Shown: piece by piece, positions 52,633 to 62,363 of the stretch
How positions within the stretch are numbered: the stretch's first letter is position 1
Layout of the letters: each line of letters begins with the position of its first letter
DNA from: Pseudomonas shahriarae
GTDB lineage: Bacteria; Pseudomonadota; Gammaproteobacteria; Pseudomonadales; Pseudomonadaceae
Assembly: GCF_014268455.2 (NCBI RefSeq)
Contig: NZ_CP077085.1
Coordinates: 4,257,001 to 4,321,000 of the forward strand
Length of the DNA: 64,000 nucleotides
Direction of reading: 5' to 3'
Notes under the pieces: model-generated
The model's input: only the letters and a program-made list of their open reading frames with translations
The model's database searches: none
What the model was told of the DNA's origin: nothing
Position numbers and translations under genes: made by a program

Positions 52633-55427
52633 TGGAACAGAAAAGCTCGGATGCAGGAAAGGATCACATCGAGAAGCTCGCGGCTCATGGATTACCAGAA
52701 CCTGGTGCAAGGAGGACCTCTCAGACGCGTCCAAGCACAGTGGCTGACGAGAGAGCCCTCTACGCAAACGTGCCCAGCTTTGTCGACATGCTGCCTTGGG
52801 TTGAATTTCTTCCCGAGTCCCAATGCATGCTGCTTGAGGATGGAGAGTCAGTGGCTGCGTTTTATGAGCTGACTCCGGTTGGTACGGAAGGACGGGAGGC
52901 TAGCTGGCTGCGTACGGTGCGAGACGCCCTGGAGAATGCGCTGCAGGACAGCTTCGACGAATTGGAAGACCAACCCTGGGTCGTTCAGCTCTATGCGCAG
53001 GATGAAACGGATTGGGACGGCTACATGGGAAACCTCAGGGCGTACATCCAACCCCGGGCTCAAGGGACGGCTTTCACCGAGTACTACCTCCAGATGTTCG
53101 AGCAGCATCTGCAAGCTATTTCCAAGCCGGGCGGTCTATTCGAAGACACCGCGGTGACCAAGCTGCCTTGGCGGGGCCAAACCCGTAAAGTACGAATGGT
53201 CGTCTATCGCCGCAGCAAAAACTCATCCTCCCACCGTGGTCAATCCAGCGAGCAGGCACTCAACAGTATTTGCGATCGCCTGGTTGCCGGGATGGGAAAT
53301 GCGGGTGTGAAATCTTGTCGCATGAACGCCTCACAGGTTCACAACTGGCTATTGCGATGGTTTAACCCGAACCCGCGATTGCTGGGCAATACCGCAGAAG
53401 CACGAAGAACCTTTTACCAATTGGCAGCGTTGCCAGAAGACAACCCAGATGATGAACTGGAGCTCGCCAGTGGAACGGACTTTGCGCAACGACTGTTCTT
53501 CGAGCAACCCCGCTCAGATGCAGAGCAAGGCCTTTGGTACCTGGATGAACTGCCGCACCGTGTGGTGGTGCTTGATCGTCTTCGGTCCCCGCCCCCTACG
53601 GGTCATCTGACAGGCGAAACAGCTAAAGGTGGGGATGCTAGCAATGCCCTGTTCGATCAGATGCCTGAAGAGACCACTTTGTGCATCACGCTGGTGATCA
53701 CCCCCCAAGACATGCTGGAAGCCCACCTCAATCACCTGGCGAGAAAGTCAGTCGGTGATACGTTGGCTTCAGAGCAAACTCGGGAGGACGTCCAAGAAGC
53801 AAGATCTCACATCGGCAGCGCTCATAAGCTGTACCGAGGAACCGTCGCCTTCTATCTGCGCGGCGAGGACATTGGCCAATTAGAGGAGCGCACGCTGAAG
53901 CTTCACAGCGTCATGCTTAACGCTGGGCTACAGCCTGTACGTGATGAACATGAGGTAGCGCCGCTCAACAGCTATCTACGCTGGCTGCCTTGTGTGTTTA
54001 ACCCAGGCGTTCGTAACAGCGAGTGGTACACGCAACTGATGTTTGTACAGCATATCGCCAACCTGGCACCGGTGTGGGGACGCAGTGAAGGTACCGGCCA
54101 TCCAGGGATAACTTTCTTCAATCGTGGCGGAGGCACGGTTACCTTTGATCCGCTCAACCGTCTCGACAGGCAGATGAATGCACACCTGTTTATGTTCGGC
54201 CCGACCGGCGCCGGCAAGTCTGCAACGCTGAATAACATTCTGAACCAGGTCACCGCGGTGTACAGGCCGCGTATTTTCATTGCGGAGGCCGGCAATAGCT
54301 TTGGCTTATTTGCAGACTTCGCCAAACGCCTGGGTATGACGGTCAACCGAGTAAGGCTGGCACCAGGTTCGGGCGTCAGCCTTGCGCCCTTTGCTGATGC
54401 ATACCGATTGATTGATACGCCTGGCAATGTCAAAACACTGGATGCCGACGCCATAGATGACTCAGAGCCCACGGAAGATGGCGAGCGAGACGTACTGGGC
54501 GAGCTCGAAATCACGGCTCGCTTAATGATTACCGGCGGCGAAGAGAAGGAAGAACAGCGCCTGACTCGCGCAGATCGGAGCATAATTCGCCAGTGCATCA
54601 TCAATGCTGCAATAGCTTGCACAGCCCAGCACCGAACGGTCCTAACCCAGGATGTACGAGACGCACTAAAAGCCGCCGGTAGCGATGCAGTTCTGCCGGA
54701 ACAACGGCGCATCAGAATGCTGGAAATGGCGGACGCAATGGACATGTTTTGTCAGGGTTCAGATGGCGATCTATTCAACCGTGACGGGACGCCGTGGCCG
54801 GAAGCTGACATCACTATCGTTGACCTCGCCACCTATGCCAGAGAGGGCTACAACGCTCAGCTCTCCATTGCTTACATCTCTCTGATCAACACGGTGAACA
54901 ACATTGCTGAGCGCGATCAGATGCTCGGCCGGCCGATAATCAACGTCACAGATGAAGGACACATCATCACCAAGAACCCACTGCTCTCCCCCTATGTCCT
55001 CAAGATCACCAAGATGTGGCGCAAGCTTGGAGCTTGGTACTGGCTAGCCACTCAGAACATCGATGACCTTCCCAAAGCGGCAGAGCCGATGCTGAACATG
55101 ATTGAGTGGTGGATTTGCTTGAACATGCCACCCGATGAAGTCAACAAAATTGCCCGGTTCCGCGAACTCAATGATGCTCAAAAAGCGCTGATGCTCTCAG
55201 CTCGTAAGGAATCAGGGAAATTCACGGAGGGGGTTATTCTTTCGAAGTCCACAGAGGTGCTGTTTCGGGCGGTACCGCCGAGCCTTTACCTGGCGATGGC
55301 CATGACTGAGCCCGAGGAAAAGGCAGAGCGCTTCAGGCTTATGCATAAGCACGAGATCAGTGAACTGGACGCTGCGATAGCTGTTGCGTGGAGAGTTGAT
55401 CAACACCGAGGCATAGTACTAGGATAA
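52632..55427 (+). CDS. Conjugative transfer ATPase, TIGR03744/PFL_4706 family (VirB4/TraC-like, 931 aa)
   Basis: Walker A is GPTGAGKS at 523-530 and a Walker-B-like segment is PIINVTDEGHII near 775, followed by KMWRKLGAWYWLATQN. The length is typical. It supplies energy for pilus assembly and DNA transport at the inner membrane. The first ~500 residues are the VirB4 N-terminal domain. The gene starts on the stop of the lipoprotein gene. After it the conserved order is interrupted by a four-gene insertion. Confidence 0.92.
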   Translation: MEQKSSDAGKDHIEKLAAHGLPEPGARRTSQTRPSTVADERALYANVPSFVDMLPWVEFLPESQCMLLEDGESVAAFYELTPVGTEGREASWLRTVRDALENALQDSFDELEDQPWVVQLYAQDETDWDGYMGNLRAYIQPRAQGTAFTEYYLQMFEQHLQAISKPGGLFEDTAVTKLPWRGQTRKVRMVVYRRSKNSSSHRGQSSEQALNSICDRLVAGMGNAGVKSCRMNASQVHNWLLRWFNPNPRLLGNTAEARRTFYQLAALPEDNPDDELELASGTDFAQRLFFEQPRSDAEQGLWYLDELPHRVVVLDRLRSPPPTGHLTGETAKGGDASNALFDQMPEETTLCITLVITPQDMLEAHLNHLARKSVGDTLASEQTREDVQEARSHIGSAHKLYRGTVAFYLRGEDIGQLEERTLKLHSVMLNAGLQPVRDEHEVAPLNSYLRWLPCVFNPGVRNSEWYTQLMFVQHIANLAPVWGRSEGTGHPGITFFNRGGGTVTFDPLNRLDRQMNAHLFMFGPTGAGKSATLNNILNQVTAVYRPRIFIAEAGNSFGLFADFAKRLGMTVNRVRLAPGSGVSLAPFADAYRLIDTPGNVKTLDADAIDDSEPTEDGERDVLGELEITARLMITGGEEKEEQRLTRADRSIIRQCIINAAIACTAQHRTVLTQDVRDALKAAGSDAVLPEQRRIRMLEMADAMDMFCQGSDGDLFNRDGTPWPEADITIVDLATYAREGYNAQLSIAYISLINTVNNIAERDQMLGRPIINVTDEGHIITKNPLLSPYVLKITKMWRKLGAWYWLATQNIDDLPKAAEPMLNMIEWWICLNMPPDEVNKIARFRELNDAQKALMLSARKESGKFTEGVILSKSTEVLFRAVPPSLYLAMAMTEPEEKAERFRLMHKHEISELDAAIAVAWRVDQHRGIVLG

Positions 55428-55683
55428 CGTCGTACTCGTGCGGGCATTAAAATAGGCCGATGTGAAGATCATCTGAACCTCCATGGATTTCTGGCAACGC
55501 ATTCTCATAATTTAAGAGATAAATTCAGTTTATCTATGCCTCAACAGATCCATTAGCGCTATCAAAGAAACAGCTAATTGACACAAACTTTAAACCAGAT
55601 AGCATCAGATATGTGAATGGAATTGCGCCTTGCAAAAACCATTAAATCCGCGCCCCAGCAAGAGTCAATTGAGGATCAATAAA

Positions 55684-56307
55684 ATGAGGTCAAACCTGAT
55701 TATCAACACTAAAAGTACGAACGAATACCAAGAACACATTGTTTACCACGGCAGCTTGACAATAGGCATCAAATCATTCAGACCTGGAAGTCATTTTGGC
55801 GATATCAAACAAGCATTAATTTGTATTGGCGCACACGCATTCATTGATGATAACTCTCCTATTACGCCAATCCTATACAAATGCAAACTTACACTCAAAG
55901 CAGATAATATTTATGACCTGATGGACTGGGGAAGTCCTAACTATCAAGCTGCGCTCATTAAATACCTGAAGCAAATTGGCACTGATCGAGAAAAAATAAG
56001 AGAATATCTAGACGACCTCCAAAACTCGAACGATCAATCCGAGATTCTTGCGCTTAAATACTTACATGCCGAAATGTCGAAAAAGGGACATAGAGCCTTT
56101 AGATACGAAAACAAAGTAGAATCAGCGGGACAAAGTTTTATGGTGTTATATCCACAAGATATTGCAATTTTGGAAGAAACAGTGCCATGCAGAAAAGAGA
56201 TTTTTAAAGTTTTTTCAGAAAACGTTGATAGGCTGGCCCCTACCGATCTCGAATCCACAATGCAGAAGGCTCGTAATTATCGAGACGGAATCATCAGCCA
56301 ACTCTAA
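55684..56307 (+). CDS. Cargo protein with possible ADP-ribosyltransferase-like fold (207 aa)
   Basis: ATG 55684 is preceded by GAGGA 10 bases upstream. The N-terminal half has VYHGSLTIGIKSF, then SHFGDIKQAL and a later APILYKCKL-like strand (TPILYKCKL); this H-G-S / S-x-F-G pattern recalls compact ART-like domains that fold around NAD+. A C-terminal segment PCRKEIFKVFSENVDR is helical. No toxin neighbour or antitoxin gene is visible. The gene is AT rich, unlike the conjugation genes around it, and it lies in an insertion between the VirB4-like gene and the PFL_4709-like gene. ART assignment is tentative. Confidence 0.55.
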   Translation: MRSNLIINTKSTNEYQEHIVYHGSLTIGIKSFRPGSHFGDIKQALICIGAHAFIDDNSPITPILYKCKLTLKADNIYDLMDWGSPNYQAALIKYLKQIGTDREKIREYLDDLQNSNDQSEILALKYLHAEMSKKGHRAFRYENKVESAGQSFMVLYPQDIAILEETVPCRKEIFKVFSENVDRLAPTDLESTMQKARNYRDGIISQL

Positions 56308-56313
56308 TCTGTC

Positions 56314-57297
56314 TCACTGAGAAGCACCTACCGCACGCCAATCGCCCTCAAGCCTCGCAATTGCTGCCGCCTTCACTTTTTGAAGGCGTGCATGGGACTC
56401 ATGAAGCGGCCCTCTCACCGCTTCAAAACGTGAAACTGCGGCTTTCAGGCCTCTGCATGGCCCCATATCTGGAATGATGTCGCCCGGATGCACTGATGAC
56501 GCGTCACCTAGGCAGATTCCATTGAAAGCTGTCATCTGAGCGTTGAGCGAGGCCGCCTCCCGGACCATGTCTTCAATTGCGCCATCGATCGACTCGCTTG
56601 TGTTACGAATACCAGGCTCGGAGCCTTCGATCTGGACAAACAGACCTTCTGCTTGAAGTCGCTGCTGGTCACCCCCAGCTGCAAGCCTCTGTGCAAGCTG
56701 AAGCTTGGCGCCGATTTCTTTGCTAGCTTGAGCAAAGTACGACACGAAACGAGGGGTGTCGTTGATCTGCTTGTTTGCTCTCTTCACATAGGCATCTAAT
56801 GAGGCTTCGAGGGCAGACGCAGCCCGATTCAAAGCATCTACTCGTGCGCCTTTCAGCTTCTCGGCTTTGATGACCTCACCTGTTTGCGCAAGCCTCTTCG
56901 CTTCCGCATTGAAGTACTCGACACTGTCTCGGGCGAAATTAACCTTGGATACCAAGCCCGCTTTGCCTGATAAATTGAGCTCCAGGCCTTTGTCTGAGAG
57001 CACACCGCTGTAGTTAAGCTCAGTCGAGCTCATAGGTGTAGATATGATCAGTGTCAGTCTTTCCCCATCAACGACTCCCCTCACATTGGCCATCAATGTA
57101 CTGATCTCGCCTTTGGACGAGAGCTCAATAGTCCGAAGGCTACCGACGATTTCGCTACCTTGAGACTGGGTAAGCTCCAAGAGCTCGACCCCTGACGAGC
57201 GAGTGGCGACATGAGTGCCAGAGACGTGGGGGTCAAAACATGCCGTTAGCATTAGCGCCGCGGATACGACTGAAAACACGCGTGAAAGGCTTCCCAT
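56314..57297 (-). CDS. Lipoprotein of unknown function (327 aa)
   Basis: An N-terminal lipoprotein signal (VFSVVSAALMLTAC, Cys20) is followed by a beta-rich part (~35-115) and a long helical part (~130-327) with a C-terminal region WRAVGASQ. GGGGGTGTAGG lies just upstream of the ATG. The helical part looks like a periplasmic coiled coil. It points against the conjugation genes and ends 6 bases from the end of the ART-like gene. I do not recognise the family. Confidence 0.7.
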   Translation of the reverse strand: MGSLSRVFSVVSAALMLTACFDPHVSGTHVATRSSGVELLELTQSQGSEIVGSLRTIELSSKGEISTLMANVRGVVDGERLTLIISTPMSSTELNYSGVLSDKGLELNLSGKAGLVSKVNFARDSVEYFNAEAKRLAQTGEVIKAEKLKGARVDALNRAASALEASLDAYVKRANKQINDTPRFVSYFAQASKEIGAKLQLAQRLAAGGDQQRLQAEGLFVQIEGSEPGIRNTSESIDGAIEDMVREAASLNAQMTAFNGICLGDASSVHPGDIIPDMGPCRGLKAAVSRFEAVRGPLHESHARLQKVKAAAIARLEGDWRAVGASQ

Positions 57298-57342
57298 CCT
57301 ACACCCCCTATCCCGAGGATCTGAGTATAGGATGGCATCACA

Positions 57343-57588
57343 TCATCGCCCTGAAATAGCTCTAAGCTCGGCTAGGCGTTGCACTTCAGCGGCGGCCAGC
57401 TCCTTTATGAGCTGACAATGCTCTTCGACGCTAACGGCCTCAAGTTCATAGACTGCCTGGATACATCCCAAAGCCAACCAGCCCTTTTCGTTAACCTGCT
57501 CTGGGGTACGAGCCCCTCGAATACGACGTATCTCTACGTCGCAGATATGACGTGCTTTGACTCGATCTTCCTCTGTGTACAGCGGCAT
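57343..57588 (-). CDS. Small cytoplasmic protein (81 aa)
   Basis: ATG 57588 has GGAGAG 6 bases upstream. The product (MPLYTEEDRVKARHICDVE...) is acidic and helical, with no membrane segment. It is read in the same direction as the lipoprotein gene and separated from it by 45 bases, so they may form an operon. The family is unknown to me. Confidence 0.6.
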   Translation of the reverse strand: MPLYTEEDRVKARHICDVEIRRIRGARTPEQVNEKGWLALGCIQAVYELEAVSVEEHCQLIKELAAAEVQRLAELRAISGR

Positions 57589-57970
57589 TGGTGCTCTCCA
57601 TACGTGTGATCAACTATCCATTCTTGATTCCTGCTAACACTCGTCAATCTCTGCTTCGTACCGGTGGGCACGCTTGAAAGTAACAATGCATACAGGTGTT
57701 CACCATCATCTGTGAAGGCGATCAGACCTCAAAAACCGAAAGTGTCACCGAATGAAAATCACGACATCAGATCCCCGCATGAAAAAGTCGATGGGGTAGA
57801 GACATCCCTCGAGAATCGAACGAAATTCATCATGCAGATTGTTCAGCTCACCCTTGCCACCGGGCGGATATTAAGAACGCTTCGCCGCTGCCTGAACGAT
57901 AGGCAGAGGCTTCAAGAGGGGGCTTGTGTCCAGTACCGGCACGTTTCCGTGCCGGTGAATCGCTGTTGAA
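57589..57970. other. Intergenic region with a perfect 9-bp hairpin
   Basis: ACCGGCACG (57935-57943), loop TTTC, CGTGCCGGT (57948-57956) lies 14 bases beyond the stop of the DUF5623-like gene (minus strand). It could be its terminator, although no T run follows. A short open frame here (57664-57969) has no ribosome binding site and is not accepted. Confidence 0.5.
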
Positions 57971-59263
57971 TCAGCTACTTGCGCTTACAATATGTGAGCG
58001 CGCCGCATCCAAGCTCTTGAGCTGATCTCTCAGAGGTTTACTGTCAGGATAAGCGTTCAACAACGTAGAGCGCACAAAATCGACAGCCTCAAGTACCGCC
58101 GCAGTATTAGCAAAGCCTTTGATGTCTTTACCCCCATAGTAGACATCCACATCGACATCCTTTCTGCTCTCTCCCCTGTACTCTGCAAACATCCAATCCT
58201 CAAGCTCAGACTGAAGCCTCATAAGATTTGAGTGAGCGTTAAGAGGCGTGCGAGAAACGTATAGGCGCTTCAGTGTCTCGCCGAGCTTCTTGTGATTTTC
58301 CATACTCATTGCTTTAGCAGGACGCCGGCGGGGCGGATACCCCACACTCCATTGAAATTCGATGGCGTTTTTGCTTGAACCATAGGTGGTTCCCAAGCGA
58401 GGTTTGCGCTTTTTGCCCTCTAGTTTCCGCGCCGGACTTATGAACTGGGCTTGGTAGACATCTGTCTGTATGACCCACTCGTTATTCTGCTTAAGCGCAG
58501 CATCAGACATCCGCTCAACCGTCGTAACGGTTTGATTGAGCAGGTCAAGATTACCGGTAAGAATGTGCGGAACCGCGTTCCCTGGGTAATACAGACCACT
58601 CCACTTAGGCCTAGCCCAATGGAGGTCATTGGCAGAAACCCACTCCTCCCGCTTACCCAATTCTGGCTGCGTGGTTACATGGTCATATGGCTCATCCAGT
58701 ATCAGCCAGTCCCCCGTTTCTGCAGAGACCCACCTTGAGACGTGATCAGAGGCAGGCATTTCATCTGCTTTCTTCGTCGCCGCCCGCTGACGCTGACTTG
58801 TGACCGGTCGCAACCCAGTTGCCTCGATAAACTGCAAGGAAAGGGCTGCCCGAGTTAAGCGCTCCCTAGCTCGCTCCTGGGTCTCAACGTTGCCGCGCAT
58901 TTCCAGGTGGTCCGAATACTCGGCAAAGAACCCCTGAAGGTTTTGAGCATGACCACACTGGTGCTTGCTCAAAAAAGCCGTTAGCGGCCTCGGCAGCCTT
59001 ATCTCCAAGATCTCAAGACCTGCAGAGCGTGGCTTTGTAGACGCATCACTCCAGTACGCAGAAAGGAAAATACTGTGTAGTGAGGGAATGCCTTGGGTGC
59101 GCTGAAGCGCTCTTCTAGCGTGATGAAAGTTGTCGTACCCAGACTGCTGAGCAACAACATCCAAAGCTACGAGGTGTGAGAGATTGTTTTGGCGGCCGAA
59201 GGATTTGGCCTTACGCTTGATTCCGTCAATAGTAGACGGATTTACATTGGGGATAGTGCTCAT
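57971..59263 (-). CDS. DUF5623-type protein (430 aa)
   Basis: ATG 59263 has GGAGAAAAACC upstream; the frame extends to 59293 without a better start. Opens MSTIPNVNPSTIDGIKRKAKSFGRQ, then LVALDVVAQQSGYDNFHHARRAL, a glyoxalase-like or helix-turn-helix-like start often seen in plasmid and ICE proteins, and has a central block VSAETGDWLILDEPYDH. These features and the length recall DUF5623 proteins of ICEs and plasmids. Their role is not known. It is part of the inserted cassette 55.7-59.3 kb. Confidence 0.65.
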   Translation of the reverse strand: MSTIPNVNPSTIDGIKRKAKSFGRQNNLSHLVALDVVAQQSGYDNFHHARRALQRTQGIPSLHSIFLSAYWSDASTKPRSAGLEILEIRLPRPLTAFLSKHQCGHAQNLQGFFAEYSDHLEMRGNVETQERARERLTRAALSLQFIEATGLRPVTSQRQRAATKKADEMPASDHVSRWVSAETGDWLILDEPYDHVTTQPELGKREEWVSANDLHWARPKWSGLYYPGNAVPHILTGNLDLLNQTVTTVERMSDAALKQNNEWVIQTDVYQAQFISPARKLEGKKRKPRLGTTYGSSKNAIEFQWSVGYPPRRRPAKAMSMENHKKLGETLKRLYVSRTPLNAHSNLMRLQSELEDWMFAEYRGESRKDVDVDVYYGGKDIKGFANTAAVLEAVDFVRSTLLNAYPDSKPLRDQLKSLDAARSHIVSASS

Positions 59264-59599
59264 GGTTTTTCTCCGCCCATTCCGCAACGTCACCCGCCTA
59301 CGCAGCTTTAGGGCCTAGAAAAATACATGGCCTTTAGCAATAAAGATTTACTGGTAGTGCCGTTTCCAGCTTTCACTGACGGGTGAGGTGCGCCTACCAT
59401 TCGCCTGCCAAAATCTAGCAACCTGCTTTCTCATTTGCAAGCTTTGTATCAGACACATTCGCACAATATGGCCGCAACTGAAGTCGACGTTACGGCATGC
59501 CGGTTATTCCGTTAATACGACCGTTACAAACCAGTTTTCATGATGTGCATGGGTAAGCTTGCGCAGAGGATTCAGGACCCACTCCCCTGGATCTGAGCG
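59264..59599. other. Intergenic region before the TraW-like gene
   Basis: It includes divergent start signals for the DUF5623-type gene and the second part of the conjugation operon. No gene or strong motif is seen. Confidence 0.4.
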
Positions 59600-59995
59600 A
59601 TGAAGCCCAATCTCATTCTGGTAAGCCTTGCAGCGTTGGTCATCAGCCAAACCACCTCCGCCACCTCCTGGGTCATCACCGACAGCGCTCACCCCATTGA
59701 GCCAACAAATGACATTCGCGTCATTCTCATCGACCAGCTTTCAACGTTGGAGGAGCAGCTTTCCAGTGGGTTGCCCTTCTCACCTGCTGCAGCCCAAGCC
59801 ATGTTCGGCGAGCGAATGACCGATGAGATGAGTGCGAGGGTCGAGAGGTCTCACCAGGACATCATCGATGCTTGGAGCCTGGGAGTCACCAAAACCCCGG
59901 CGGTCGTGGTGGACAGGAAATATGTTGTCTACGGTGACTCAAACATAGAGCGAGCATTGTCGAAGATCCAGTCGTACCGGGAATCCCATCCATGA
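59600..59995 (+). CDS. ICE protein, TIGR03757/PFL_4709 family (TraW/TrbC-like, 131 aa)
   Basis: It has a signal peptide (ILVSLAALVISQTTSATS) and the family blocks SWVITDSAHPIEP and GVTKTPAVVVDRKYVVYG, the thioredoxin-like segment found in TrbC-type proteins. The gene restarts the conjugation operon after the inserted cassette. It overlaps the TraU-like gene by 4 bases. Confidence 0.85.
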   Translation: MKPNLILVSLAALVISQTTSATSWVITDSAHPIEPTNDIRVILIDQLSTLEEQLSSGLPFSPAAAQAMFGERMTDEMSARVERSHQDIIDAWSLGVTKTPAVVVDRKYVVYGDSNIERALSKIQSYRESHP

Positions 59996-60939
59996 GTAAG
60001 GACTGCAAATACTCCTGCCTTATTCCCATCGCCCCGTTACTACTCACACTTGCCTACAGCCCACTGAGCCTGGCTCTAAACACGGCGACCATCATCCCTA
60101 CGGTGATATCCCCCAGTTGCCTTGAATACCAGGTCGTAGGCGCTTGCTTCTGGCTTCGCTGCACCAACTTTGGGTGCCAGGTCAAAACATCTACCAAGGT
60201 TCGCCACTACGTTCCGGACGCTGTTGTCTCAAGCTATTCCTCAACAGGACAAAATCTCTGGAGTGAAGTCAGGGCACTCAGCGCACCGATCTCCCACGCC
60301 AAAGGCGGCGGCAGCGGTACGACCAACGATCAACACGAGAACAACCTCTCCATCTTCAAAAATGTGGATGTGATTGGCCATCCAGGGATCGCCGCCTTCA
60401 ACGCTTTCGCCAGCGGCTCCGGATACACCTGTGCCGGCGCCGGCACACCTTACGTGCCAAACATGCTGAGCACGCTGGATTACATCGGCTGGCGCTACGG
60501 CATTCCAGAAGGTGTCTACCCCCAATCACTCATTCCCGGCATTCGCGAGGTAGGCAGCAGGTTGTCTTTAAACCTGTGGGGGAGCATTTATCCCCGCAGC
60601 GGATTCCTGCACCAAGTGGATGACTACAAGGCCTCCGCGGTCATGGCTCAACGTGCAGGCGATATTGTGACCCGCCCTGGCCAGGTCCACGTGTACCAAC
60701 CGCTCCTCGCGTCACCCAGCGCAGGCTATTGGCCCGCGGGAGAACTGCGCGAATCAGAACCCGCCACGGGCAAGTGGCAACAGCTCGCACCTCGCCCAAG
60801 CAACTCTTGCGGTGTTTTTCCAGAGTCGGACCCTCACCTTCAAGCCATTGATGGGAGATACGCGTGGTCCCTTTGGCGGCCATACACCTGCTGTAAACGT
60901 GAAGGGCAAACCTTCCTCGGCAGCACCGGCCCTCATTAA
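59992..60939 (+). CDS. ICE protein, TIGR03756/PFL_4710 family (TraU-like, 315 aa)
   Basis: Signal peptide (CLIPIAPLLLTLAYSPLSLA), then CLEYQVVGACFWLRCTNFGC with several Cys, and a C-terminal CGVFPESDPH...YAWSLWRPYTCC. Cys-rich architecture and position match TraU-like proteins, which act in the periplasm during pilus assembly and need disulfide bonds. Confidence 0.87.
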   Translation: MSKDCKYSCLIPIAPLLLTLAYSPLSLALNTATIIPTVISPSCLEYQVVGACFWLRCTNFGCQVKTSTKVRHYVPDAVVSSYSSTGQNLWSEVRALSAPISHAKGGGSGTTNDQHENNLSIFKNVDVIGHPGIAAFNAFASGSGYTCAGAGTPYVPNMLSTLDYIGWRYGIPEGVYPQSLIPGIREVGSRLSLNLWGSIYPRSGFLHQVDDYKASAVMAQRAGDIVTRPGQVHVYQPLLASPSAGYWPAGELRESEPATGKWQQLAPRPSNSCGVFPESDPHLQAIDGRYAWSLWRPYTCCKREGQTFLGSTGPH

Positions 60940-60965
60940 CTCTCAATTCAACACGGAGCCTGAAC

Positions 60966-62363
60966 ATGACTCGGACGTCAGCCCCCCAACTCCCCTCAGC
61001 ATGCTGCTGGTTGGTCTTAAGCGCTGCTCTGTGGAGCGTCACCTCTATCGCCTCCGCATCCAGCTTTAGTAGTTCTGGCAACGTCATTGGCGACGATGTG
61101 CTGTACAGCATCGGCGGTGGCAACGCGGTCTCCATGGGCCGCGCGGGCAATATGCAAAGCATCGGCGTCGGTGTGGGTTGGAACAGCAACCTCATGTGCG
61201 GAAACATGGACCTGTCGACCACACTGCATAACCAACTCAATGGCTTGACTGGTGGGTTTCAAAGCATCATGGGGAGCGTAATTCAAAACGCGACAGGTGC
61301 TGTTGCCTCGCTGCCCGCGCTGATCATTCAGCGTGCCGATCCCGGCCTCTACAACCTGCTCACCAACGGCATTCTCCAGGCACGCTTGGATTTCGACAGA
61401 TCGAAAGTAAGCTGCCGCGCGATGGCCGAGCGCATGGCTACCATCGCTGGCAATCAAACTGGATGGGGTTCACTCTCAGAAGGCCAGGCACTCAAGGAAG
61501 CCATTGCCCAAAGCAAGGACGCAGTGGCAGCAACGGCTCAGGCCGAATCTGACAACGGTAATACCGGCATTCCTTGGATAGGCGGCAACAAGGCTGGCGG
61601 CCGAGGACAGCCTCCCATCAAGGTGGTCAGCGAGGTCACCAAGGCCGGCTACAACCTGCTCAACGGCCGTACCGCCAACGATACCTCTACGATCGCTCCA
61701 AGTGACTGCAACAGCGGCATGCTCTGCGGTACTTGGCGATCGCCTGAAGAGGCTGGCGCATTTGCCAATCGTGTCCTGGGCGAGGTGCAGCAACAAACGT
61801 GCGAAAGCTGCACCAAAAGTAGCGCAACCGCAGGCGTGGGATTAACCCCGCTCATTCAGGAAGAATACGAAGAAAAACTGGAGCTGCTGCAAGAGCTGAT
61901 CTCCGGCTCCAAGCTTCCTAACTCAGAGAACCTGTCTGCGGCCGGCAGCAATTCAATGCCCATCACCCGAGGCGTCGTCACGGCCTTACGTGACGAACCA
62001 GATCAAGAGATTTTGGCCCAGCGCCTGGCATCAGAGATTGCAGTCACCAGTGTTCTAGAGAAGGCGCTTCTGCTGCAACGCGCCCTCCTCGCCGGCAACA
62101 AAGAACCCAATGTGGCCGCCAACGATTTGGCCACAAATACAGTGATTAATGAGCGCCAGTCACTGCAACAGGAAATCACCAACCTGCGTACTGAGCTGGA
62201 ACTGCGCAGGTCCCTGACCAGCAACTCCCCCGCCGCCATCATCGCCCGTCATAAGGAGCGCAAAGACAACTCACGTGCCATTTATGAGGGCGACCCTGAT
62301 ACCAATCGCCTTGAAGAAGCAGAACGTGATGTGTCCAGTAACAGCCGGGGACGCAGACCATGA
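60966..62363 (+). CDS. ICE protein, TIGR03755/PFL_4711 family (TraH-like, 465 aa)
   Basis: N-terminal signal sequence (CCWLVLSAALWSVTSIASA), then SSSGNVIGDDVLYSIGGGNAV and the LSTTLHNQLNGLTGGFQ block. Two Cys pairs (for example CGTW, CESC) lie in the middle, and the C-terminus is charged and coiled. This is the TraH-like periplasmic pilus assembly protein. It ends with a 4-base overlap onto the next gene. Confidence 0.87.
   Translation: MTRTSAPQLPSACCWLVLSAALWSVTSIASASSFSSSGNVIGDDVLYSIGGGNAVSMGRAGNMQSIGVGVGWNSNLMCGNMDLSTTLHNQLNGLTGGFQSIMGSVIQNATGAVASLPALIIQRADPGLYNLLTNGILQARLDFDRSKVSCRAMAERMATIAGNQTGWGSLSEGQALKEAIAQSKDAVAATAQAESDNGNTGIPWIGGNKAGGRGQPPIKVVSEVTKAGYNLLNGRTANDTSTIAPSDCNSGMLCGTWRSPEEAGAFANRVLGEVQQQTCESCTKSSATAGVGLTPLIQEEYEEKLELLQELISGSKLPNSENLSAAGSNSMPITRGVVTALRDEPDQEILAQRLASEIAVTSVLEKALLLQRALLAGNKEPNVAANDLATNTVINERQSLQQEITNLRTELELRRSLTSNSPAAIIARHKERKDNSRAIYEGDPDTNRLEEAERDVSSNSRGRRP

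Noticed and set aside
57664..57969. 101-codon plus-strand frame between the 81-aa gene and the DUF5623-type gene
   Set aside because: No ribosome binding site, no domain, and it runs through a perfect hairpin at its end.
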